Shown one piece after another: positions 7,642 to 13,008 of a stretch of DNA of 13,008 nucleotides; position 1 is the stretch's first letter, and every line of letters begins with the position of its first letter. The position numbers and the translations under genes are program-made. Origin of the DNA: Hyphomicrobiales bacterium (lineage in GTDB: Bacteria > Pseudomonadota > Alphaproteobacteria > Rhizobiales > Afifellaceae); NCBI GenBank assembly GCA_013812985.1, contig JACCSN010000054.1, positions 1 through 13,008 of the forward strand, in the 5' to 3' direction. The notes beneath the pieces were generated by a model, which saw nothing but the letters and a program-made list of their open reading frames with translations, made no database searches and was not told where the DNA came from.

Positions 7642-8040
7642 CCTTCTCCTCCCACGTCGTTTTTTCCGATGCTTCAGGTCGGGCTCCGGCTCGTTTGATC
7701 GAGCAGCCGTTCTTAAGCGGCGTTTGTTTCGGCAAACATTCCCGCAGGATCTCTCGCTTGAGCGAGGTTCTGTTCAGACTTCCATGGAGCCCCGATCGGC
7801 GATCAGGTCCAGCCGATGCTCTGCTCGTTTTCCACGCTGCATAGCTATGCTTCGCTTGGCCGCCGCCGTCAACAGCGCAGGAGCACCCCCCGTCCCATTC
7901 AAAGGACCCCCGTCCCATTCAAAAGGATTGGAACAGGATGGTCGGGAGCAGCGATGCGCGAGCGAAGGTCCGAGTGCTGACTGGGAAACACCGGTTGGGT
8001 AGCTATGCAAACACAAAAAATCTAAATGGGAGGATAAGCG
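7642..8040. promoter_or_regulatory. Divergent control region between the aminotransferase-tctBA operon and tctC
   Basis: A 399-bp noncoding stretch that should hold promoters for both arms of the transporter cluster. Symmetric sites seen are TGTTT-cggc-AAACA (7725-7738), the 14-bp CTCGCT-tg-AGCGAG (7753-7766), GATCG-g-CGATC (7794-7804) and the perfect 12-bp palindrome GCATAGCTATGC (7839-7850). A 9-base copy of the last, TAGCTATGC, recurs at 8000-8008, 32 bp before tctC. A tandem 20/21-bp repeat lies at 7888-7928. Short open frames on both strands have no recognisable products. The density of repeats is high for a simple promoter region, so a small decayed mobile element is also possible. No confident -35/-10 pair was found. 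Confidence 0.5.
7888..7928. repeat. Tandem direct repeat, two copies of 20 and 21 bp
   Basis: Copy 1 (7888-7907) and copy 2 (7908-7928) both read CCCCCGTCCCATTCAAA and end in GGA; copy 2 has one extra A. They abut directly, and the identity indicates recent duplication or a conserved two-site array. The spacing of two helical turns would fit side-by-side protein binding. Confidence 0.75.
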
Positions 8041-9063
8041 ATGTACTCAGGTCCTAGGCGAAACGTATTCTGCATGCATCGGCGTCGAGTTCTGAAGGGG
8101 GCCGCGGCGATGAGCGCGACCGCCGCGCTGCTCCTTGGCATGAGCGGTTCGGGGGTTGCCCAGAGCGAATACCCGACCAAGCCGGTTCACATTGTCGTAT
8201 CGTTTGCAGCCGGCGGAGCCACGGATTCGACGGGCAGATTCTTTGCGCAGGCCCTTTCGGAACGCTACGGCGAGCAGTTCGTGATCGACAATATTCCCGG
8301 CGCGAACGGCAGCATCGGCACGGCGACGGTCGCCAGAGCAGCCCCCGACGGTTACACCTTGACCATGGGGTCGACGGGCCAGCTGATCGTGAACCCCAAC
8401 CTTTACCCGAATGTCGGCTATACGTCCGCCGAGTTCACCCCCATTGTGCATCTGGCCGATCTGCAATTCGTTCTTGTGGCCCGCAAGGAACTGGGCGTCA
8501 AAACCGCGGCGGAACTTGTCGAGCTCTCGAAATCCAAGCCCGGCACTCTCAATTACGGCTCCGCAGGAATCGGCAACACTCAGCATCATGCGGGTGTCCT
8601 ATTCATCAACAAGACCGGGGCGGATCTCACGCACATTCCCTACAAAGGGGGCGCGGAAGCCATCAAGGCGGTCCTCGCCGGTGAAGTCGACGTTCTCTTC
8701 GGCACGGTGACTGAAACGCTGCCTCTTATCAAATCCGGTGACCTCATACCGATCGCCTCACTTGCGACCGAGCGGGTCGACCTCCTGCCGGATGTGCCGA
8801 CGCTGGCTGAACAGGGTATCCCGGATGCGGAAGTTTCGGCCTGGTACGGGCTGTTTGGTCCTGCCGGAATGCCGCAAGAAATCGTGGCGAAGTTGAACAA
8901 GGACCTCAACGAGATTCTGGCCACGCCCGAGGCGGAAAAGCAATTGGGAGATCTGGGTCTGCGCCGCGGAGGCGGCTCTGCCGAAGAAGTCAATACCATG
9001 CTCAAAGCGGATGAGCCCAAGTGGCTTGCCATCATTGATCTGGCCGGCGGACCTCTGAAGTAG
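8041..9063 (+). CDS. tctC: Tripartite tricarboxylate transporter solute-binding protein (TctC/Bug family)
   Basis: A 340-residue periplasmic binding protein that captures the substrate for the TctA/TctB membrane pair. The N-terminus has H-R-R-R-V-L-K (13-19), a good match to the twin-arginine pattern, then a hydrophobic segment to about residue 38 and a likely cleavage after GVA at residue 40. The mature part carries Bug-family marks: YPTKPVHIVVSFAAGGATD (44-62), the ENRPG-like IDNIPGANGSIGT, AAPDGYTL (100-107) and GTLNYGSAGIGN. Length is normal. ATG 8041 has GGGAGGA ending 6 bases upstream; the alternative ATG at residue 12 has no ribosome site. It diverges from the aminotransferase-tctB-tctA operon, and the completeness of all three subunits suggests a working carrier. 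Binding proteins of this family are numerous and diverse, so the ligand remains unknown. Confidence 0.94.
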   Translation: MYSGPRRNVFCMHRRRVLKGAAAMSATAALLLGMSGSGVAQSEYPTKPVHIVVSFAAGGATDSTGRFFAQALSERYGEQFVIDNIPGANGSIGTATVARAAPDGYTLTMGSTGQLIVNPNLYPNVGYTSAEFTPIVHLADLQFVLVARKELGVKTAAELVELSKSKPGTLNYGSAGIGNTQHHAGVLFINKTGADLTHIPYKGGAEAIKAVLAGEVDVLFGTVTETLPLIKSGDLIPIASLATERVDLLPDVPTLAEQGIPDAEVSAWYGLFGPAGMPQEIVAKLNKDLNEILATPEAEKQLGDLGLRRGGGSAEEVNTMLKADEPKWLAIIDLAGGPLK

Positions 9064-9310
9064 TTTCAGCTTACCCGCTTCAGGCGCCCGGGCCCGCGAC
9101 TTCGAGGTCCTTCGCCTGGAATGGGTGAGGGAACTCCCCGGCCGGATGCTCGTGACAACCGGGGCCATGGCCGCCGACAGCCTGAAAAAGGAAAGCAGCA
9201 TGGCCGCGATGCCCGGCTGCCTGGGAAGAGTTCAAAGGCATGTTCCGGGCAAGGCTTCCGAAGCGCTTTCAGCTCCTCCGCGGACGCGTCCGGATCAAGC
9301 TACTGGTCGT
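9064..9310. other. Noncoding stretch after tctC, no gene recognised
   Basis: No convincing gene, RNA or strong terminator is visible here. The T-poor sequence after the tctC stop has only a loosely spaced CAGGCG/CGCCTG pair (about 9081-9118). A 53-codon minus-strand frame (9080-9241) and several plus-strand frames are open but resemble nothing known and have no ribosome site I would trust. Together with the transposase remnant that follows, this looks like decayed DNA at a recombination junction. Confidence 0.45.
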
Positions 9311-9589
9311 TTAGGCGGCCTGCGCGTGATGTTGCAGGCGGCGATGGGCGATGTCCGTAGTCCTGAACAGCTGCTCGATGGTCCAGCGCCGCCGATACCA
9401 GTCGATCACCTGGCGGGCCTTGGCGGGGTCGGCCAGGTCATGGGTGGTCAGCAGTCGCCAATGCACCGGCGTGTCGCCGACGGGGGCGTCCGCCTCGCGC
9501 ACATCGATCGCCACAGGGCGACGCTGGCGGGGGCCTGCGCCGACCGGAGGGCTGGGGAGGGGGCGCTGGGGCATGCCCCCCGCGCGTCA
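9311..9589 (-). pseudogene. Truncated IS4-type transposase remnant
   Basis: An 87-codon open stretch (9311-9574, frame open back to about 9589) matches only the C-terminal catalytic part of an IS4-type DDE transposase. The segment VHWRLLTTH...ARQVIDWYRRRWTIEQLFRT is characteristic. It fits the IS4 signature Y-(2)-R-(3)-E with Y60, R63 and E67, but the expected lysine seven residues after E67 is an aspartate (D74), and family resemblance ends there in a short unrelated tail and stop. The catalytic aspartates and most of the roughly 400-residue protein are missing upstream, where a stop interrupts the frame. It cannot be active. No flanking inverted repeats were found, so the original element ends are lost. 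Confidence 0.8.
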
Positions 9590-9703
9590 CCCCGTCGCAA
9601 GCCGCTCCGAATCATGCCTTATCCGCGCGGCGGGCTTGCGAGCCGGCGCATCTTCTGCTCTCGATGACAGCGGTATGACCGTCAATGGTCGTGGGAGGGC
9701 GCA
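9590..9703. promoter_or_regulatory. Upstream region of the secreted-protein gene
   Basis: This short stretch separates the transposase remnant from the next gene and should hold that gene's promoter unless it is read through from outside. A GGGAGG ribosome site ends about 6 bases before ATG 9704. No clear -35/-10 pair was recognised. Confidence 0.35.
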
Positions 9704-10684
9704 ATGAAATTCACGGCCGCTTTGATCTCGGCGCTTCTCGTCGCCGGCTTTTCATCAGGCGCCGGGGCCGGACCCATCGCCGATGCGGCGGGGCGCGCCG
9801 AGGCCCTTCAGGCGGAAGGCAAGACGGTCGAGGCGCTCGACGCTTTGAACGAGGCGGTCGACTCAGTCTGGACGCAGGCGCCGCTCGCCTTTCGCAAAGT
9901 CGTCCTGGTTGAATCGTCGGAGGGATTTGGCGAATATGTCGAGCGCTCGGATCGGGTGTTCCGGCCCGACGAGCAGATGAACATCTATGTCGAGCCGGTC
10001 GGCTTCGGCTACGGCGCGTCCGGCGCGGCCGCGACGATCAACTTCGATGTCGATGTCTCCATTGAGAACCTGACAGGGCAGGTGCTCGGGGAAGCGAAGG
10101 ACGTCTTTCAGTTCTCGGCCGACACATATCCGAATCGGCGTGAGTTCGCCATGACGCTCGGTTTCGGTGCGCCCTACTACCGGCCGGGCGATTACAAGGT
10201 CATCTTCACGGTCCGCGACCGCAATTCGGCCAAGTCCGGCAATTTCGAGATTCCGTTTACGCTGACCACGCCGGGCGCCGCCGGCGCAGAAGCGGACAGC
10301 GCCGCGCCGCCAGCGGATGAAGCGGCCGGCGGCAACGCCGCATCGGATGCGCCGCCGCAGGAAGAATCTGCCGCGACTGTCCCTGACGCCGCGCAGGAGA
10401 GCGGGTCCGAGGCGAGTGAAAACGGGGCCTCGAACATGCAGGGGAGCGGGGGCGCCGCAGATCAGAGCAGCGATCAGTCGGGCGCGGCTGCGGCTCCACT
10501 CCAAGAGCCAACCCCGGAAGCCGAACCCCAACCCGGGGCGGCTCCCGGAGACGGCTCGGAAGCGTCGACCCGGCCGGCGCCGTTGGACGGTCAGAGCGAG
10601 TCCGGCCAGGTTGAGACCGGCTCGGGTGACCATGAAGGCGCCGGAGCGGGCGAAAGCGGCTCCGGCGAGACAAAGGCGCAGTAA
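9704..10684 (+). CDS. Secreted protein of unknown function with low-complexity C-terminal tail
   Basis: A 326-residue protein with a clear Sec signal peptide (MKFTAALISALLVAGFSSGAGA, cleavage near residues 20-22), so periplasmic or exported. Residues about 24-190 look folded: a helical segment rich in A/E (26-56), then a beta-rich domain with GFGEYVERSDRVFRPDE, IYVEPVGFGYG, DVDVSIENLTGQVL, a YRPGDYKVIFTVRD strand and an FEIPFTL terminal strand, reminiscent of a beta-sandwich found in hypothetical proteins of rhizobia. Residues about 191-326 are almost wholly A, G, S, E, P and Q and predicted disordered, with no strict repeat. Acidic residues outnumber basic ones. ATG 9704 has a good ribosome site. 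No enzymatic motif is visible. It lies two genes before a CsgG-family lipoprotein on the same strand, but a functional link is only a guess. Confidence 0.85.
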   Translation: MKFTAALISALLVAGFSSGAGAGPIADAAGRAEALQAEGKTVEALDALNEAVDSVWTQAPLAFRKVVLVESSEGFGEYVERSDRVFRPDEQMNIYVEPVGFGYGASGAAATINFDVDVSIENLTGQVLGEAKDVFQFSADTYPNRREFAMTLGFGAPYYRPGDYKVIFTVRDRNSAKSGNFEIPFTLTTPGAAGAEADSAAPPADEAAGGNAASDAPPQEESAATVPDAAQESGSEASENGASNMQGSGGAADQSSDQSGAAAAPLQEPTPEAEPQPGAAPGDGSEASTRPAPLDGQSESGQVETGSGDHEGAGAGESGSGETKAQ

Positions 10685-10708
10685 TTTGAGCCAAGGCGGC
10701 CGGCGACT

Positions 10709-10741
10709 CCCTGGAATGCATATCTGCCCCTGGAATGCATA
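10709..10741. repeat. Pair of 14-bp direct repeats
   Basis: CCCTGGAATGCATA occurs at 10709-10722 and again at 10728-10741, a period of 19 bp or nearly two helical turns. Each contains the palindrome ATGCAT. They lie between the secreted-protein gene and the LacI-family regulator, about 130-160 bp before the regulator start, so they may be tandem binding sites. Confidence 0.7.
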
Positions 10742-10812
10742 AGCGAGGCCGACGATCACGAAGCCCAGGTGCAGAAGCACCGTAGGCCGGCCGCTTCGAA
10801 CGGGGGCGAATT

Positions 10813-10826
10813 TGCAAGCGTTTGCA
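10813..10826. promoter_or_regulatory. LacI-family operator, probable autoregulatory site
   Basis: TGCAAGCGTTTGCA is a 14-bp palindrome with a central CpG and one mismatched pair; its halves are TGCAAGC and, on the other strand, TGCAAAC. This closely resembles the classic LacI/GalR/PurR operator pattern. It ends 43 bp before the ATG of the LacI-family gene at 10870, a good place to repress that gene's own promoter. Confidence 0.65.
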
Positions 10827-10869
10827 CGCCTTGTTAAGAGGTCTCCGAACGGGCGATTCCGGGGCTGCG

Positions 10870-11958
10870 ATGCGCAAGCGGGTCACGTTGAAGGATGTCG
10901 CCCAGGCGGTGGGCGTGCATGTCTCCACCGTCTCGCGCGCCCTCGACCCCAAGACGCGCCACCTGATCACATCGGAGGTCGCGGACGAGATCCTGAAGGC
11001 GAGCGAGCGCCTCGATTATCGGCAGAACGCCGCCGCTTATTCCCTCAAGACGAATCGTACGCGCACCATCGGCGTGGTCCTGCCCGACATCACCAACCCG
11101 ATCTTTCCGCCGATCATCCGCGGCGTCGAGGACGCGCTCGCCGCGCACAATTACATCGCCATCCTCGCCAATACGGATAGCAATCTCAGCCGCGAGGAAG
11201 GCATCACCGGGACCCTGCGCGCCCGCGGCGTCGACGGCCTGATCCTGGCCAGCGTGGAGCGCGAGGACGAAGCGGTGACGCGGCTCGCCCAGGAGGGCCT
11301 GGCGGTGGTCACCGTGAACCGGCAGGTGGACGACGCCAACGTGTCGTCGATCGCGCATGACGAGGATGACGGCATCCGCCGCGTCCTGGCGCATCTCGTC
11401 GCGCTCGGCCATCGCGAAATCGCCAACATCGCCGGCCCGCAGTCCCTCTCGACCGGCGAGGCGCGCTACCGCGCCTTCGAGCGGCACCGCGCCGGGTTGG
11501 GTTGCGGCCCCGATCCGGGCCTGGTCGCGTTCGCCGAGGTCTTCAATGAGCCGGAAGGCGAGCGCTGCGCCGAAGCGCTGCTGGACGGCGGCAGGCCTTT
11601 CACCGCGCTGGTCTGCTCCAACGACCGCCTGGCGGTCGGCGCCACCGCCGCCCTCAGGCGCCGCGGCTTCGCCTGCCCGGAGGACGTATCGATCACCGGC
11701 TATAACGACATGCCGCTCGTGGACCGGCTCTACCCGCCGCTCACCACCATCCGCATCCAGCAATACCGCGCCGGGTTCGAAGCGGCGGAGCTCCTCCTGG
11801 AATTGATCCAGACCCAGCCGGACCTGCGGCGGCCGCGCCACATCGTGCTCCCCGTCGAGCTGATCGTCCGAGGCTCCACCCGAGCGCTGCGGCCCTCCGA
11901 GATCGGTCAGGCCGCGCTTTCCCCAGCATTTCACCAGGATGTCGGCGCCTTGGATTAA
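10870..11958 (+). CDS. LacI-family transcriptional regulator
   Basis: A 362-residue regulator with a textbook LacI headpiece: TLKDVAQAVGVHVSTVSRAL (6-25) helix-turn-helix, then the hinge NAAAYSLKTNRT, and an effector domain starting TIGVVLPDITNPIF (66-79). Later marks are the NDRLAVGATAALRRRG segment (251-266) and SITGYNDMPLVDRLYPPLTTI (274-294), near the usual DNMPLAAYLTPPLTTV-type site. The frame is open back to a TTG at 10822 inside the operator-like site, but ATG 10870 is chosen because it puts the headpiece at the usual N-terminal position; the ribosome site GGGG is weak. No sugar-utilisation gene is adjacent inside the window, so its targets other than its own gene are unknown. About 25 residues after the last conserved strand form a nonconserved tail. 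Confidence 0.93.
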   Translation: MRKRVTLKDVAQAVGVHVSTVSRALDPKTRHLITSEVADEILKASERLDYRQNAAAYSLKTNRTRTIGVVLPDITNPIFPPIIRGVEDALAAHNYIAILANTDSNLSREEGITGTLRARGVDGLILASVEREDEAVTRLAQEGLAVVTVNRQVDDANVSSIAHDEDDGIRRVLAHLVALGHREIANIAGPQSLSTGEARYRAFERHRAGLGCGPDPGLVAFAEVFNEPEGERCAEALLDGGRPFTALVCSNDRLAVGATAALRRRGFACPEDVSITGYNDMPLVDRLYPPLTTIRIQQYRAGFEAAELLLELIQTQPDLRRPRHIVLPVELIVRGSTRALRPSEIGQAALSPAFHQDVGALD

Positions 11959-12028
11959 GGGTTGGTTCACCACGTTTGTTTACGTTCGTCCCATCCCGGC
12001 GAGAGCCAGGGCATGCGTTTGGGCGCGA

Positions 12029-13008
12029 ATGGTGGCGGTGTTGAGAAGACCAGCGATTCTGTTCGGGTTGTCTTTGCTGTTGGCCGCTTGCCAGACCCAG
12101 CCCGGCGGCTTCACGGGCTCGACCTGGCCAACGACCGCGTCCGCCGCCCGCACCACCCCGCAGCTCGAGGATCTCCCGCCGCCGGCGCGCCCGGTCCGGC
12201 TTGCCGTCTACGAGTTTCCTGATCTCACCGGCGCCTACAAGCCGAACGCCGAATTCGCCGATTATTCCAGGGCGGTGACACAGGGCGCCTCGGCCGTCCT
12301 GGTCGACGCGCTGAAGAAAGCCGGCCGCGGCCAGTGGTTTCGCGTCGTCGAACGGGATGGGCTGGAGAATCTTCTCAAGGAACGCGAGCTGATCCAGACC
12401 ACCGCCGCCGCCCTGAAGCGCGATGCGTCGGCGCAAATTTCGCCCCTGACCTTCGCCGACTACATCCTGGAAGGCGGCATCGTCTCCTTCGACAACGAGT
12501 TCGAGGCCGGCGGCGTAGGCGCCGCCTATCTCGGCGTCACCGGCGACGCGGAATATCGCAAGGACAGGGTCACGGTCGCGCTCCGGATGACGGCCGTGCG
12601 CACCGGCGAGATCGCCCATTCGGTGACCAGCTCGCGCACGCTCTATTCGACCTCCGTGTCGGCCGGGCTGAGCCGTTACGTCTCCAGCGATCTCCTCAAC
12701 GTGAGCGGCGGCGTGACGCGGGTCGACCCGACCCAGCTCGCCGTGCAGGAGGCGATCGAGGCCGCCGTGCTCCAGCTGATCGTGGACGGGACCCAGACCG
12801 GCCTTTGGTCGATCCCGACGGAGGTAGCGTCCGCCGCTCCGCCGAGCGCTGTCGCGCCCGACGATACAGGCCCGCTCTCGCCCTCGGATGATATCATCCC
12901 GGCGGATGTGATTTATGAGAACGTCTCGCCGGAAACCGGCCCGCGCGCAACGCCCGCGCCGCGCTCCTCAGGCGCGTCGGCCGCGCCGGCCTTGACGGCG
13001 TTTGCGCC
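12029..13008 (+). CDS. csgG: CsgG-family outer-membrane lipoprotein (curli-type secretion pore), partial at the right edge
   Basis: At least 326 residues remain open at the window end. The N-terminus is a lipoprotein signal with lipobox L18-A-A-C21, so it should be acylated at C21 and sent to the outer membrane. The core matches CsgG: RLAVYEFPDLTGAYKPN (57-73), the AVTQGASAVLVDALKKAG helix, VVERDGLENLLKERELI (106-122), the YILEGGIVSFDNEFE transmembrane strand region (145-159), YRKDRVTVALRMTAVRTGEI and a C-terminal helix ending near LWSIP (259-263). CsgG forms a ninefold pore that exports curli subunits; relatives in alphaproteobacteria serve holdfast or other surface structures. After residue 263 there is an unusual A/P/S-rich extension. 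ATG 12029 gives a canonical lipoprotein N-terminus. No curlin-like gene is visible in the window. Confidence 0.9.
   Translation, partial: MVAVLRRPAILFGLSLLLAACQTQPGGFTGSTWPTTASAARTTPQLEDLPPPARPVRLAVYEFPDLTGAYKPNAEFADYSRAVTQGASAVLVDALKKAGRGQWFRVVERDGLENLLKERELIQTTAAALKRDASAQISPLTFADYILEGGIVSFDNEFEAGGVGAAYLGVTGDAEYRKDRVTVALRMTAVRTGEIAHSVTSSRTLYSTSVSAGLSRYVSSDLLNVSGGVTRVDPTQLAVQEAIEAAVLQLIVDGTQTGLWSIPTEVASAAPPSAVAPDDTGPLSPSDDIIPADVIYENVSPETGPRATPAPRSSGASAAPALTAFA

Noticed and set aside
7529..7918. Minus-strand frame of 129 codons across the aminotransferase start and control region.
   Set aside because: It overlaps the aminotransferase N-terminus in another frame and the repeat region; the product has no recognisable domain, though a decayed repeat origin for this DNA is noted under findings.
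7888..7928. Tandem repeat considered as a CRISPR-like array.
   Set aside because: The two units abut with no spacer and there are only two copies, with no cas genes nearby.
9080..9241. A 53-codon minus-strand frame with a histidine-rich product between tctC and the IS remnant.
   Set aside because: No ribosome site or family resemblance; several other frames in the same GC-rich stretch are equally open.
10834..11973. A 379-codon minus-strand open frame covering the second LacI-family gene.
   Set aside because: The plus strand encodes a textbook LacI protein; the antisense product is featureless and results from GC-rich codon bias.

Overview
The window looks like chromosome or large-replicon DNA from a high-GC alphaproteobacterium, most likely of the order Hyphomicrobiales (Rhizobiales). 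The grounds are strong G/C preference at third codon positions, a tripartite tricarboxylate transporter (TTT) set, LacI-type regulators and a rhizobial-style secreted protein. The organism cannot be named from the sequence alone.

Left block (1-1908, minus strand): the N-terminal 200 codons of a carbohydrate-type ABC transporter ATPase (RbsA/MglA class) run off the left edge. It lies immediately downstream of a metal-dependent amidohydrolase resembling the Xaa-Arg/Lys dipeptidase/prolidase branch. The two are nearly or actually overlapping and probably form the end of one uptake-plus-hydrolysis operon.

Middle block (2127-9063): an aldo/keto reductase (minus) diverges from a LacI-family regulator (plus), which converges on a TTT cluster. 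Reading on the minus strand from 7641, the cluster is a PLP aminotransferase, tctB and tctA. A 399-bp control region separates these from the divergent tctC gene (8041-9063), which encodes the solute-binding protein and has a possible twin-arginine signal. The block suggests import of a carboxylate or amino-acid-derived acid with transamination in the cytoplasm; the substrate is unknown. By eye its third codon positions are more A/T-rich than in the flanking genes. It is followed by a truncated IS4-type transposase remnant (about 9311-9589), so it may have been acquired.

Right block (9704-13008, plus strand): a secreted protein of unknown function with a folded N-terminal half and a low-complexity tail; a second LacI-family regulator with a near-perfect LacI-type operator just upstream; and a CsgG-family outer-membrane lipoprotein, truncated by the right edge before its stop, with an extended Ala/Pro-rich tail and changed residues at the pore constriction.

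No rRNA, tRNA, CRISPR array or intact mobile element was seen. Noncoding features of interest are a strong candidate terminator at 2008-2034, a tandem repeat and several palindromes at 7642-8040, a pair of 14-bp direct repeats at 10709-10741, and the operator at 10813-10826.
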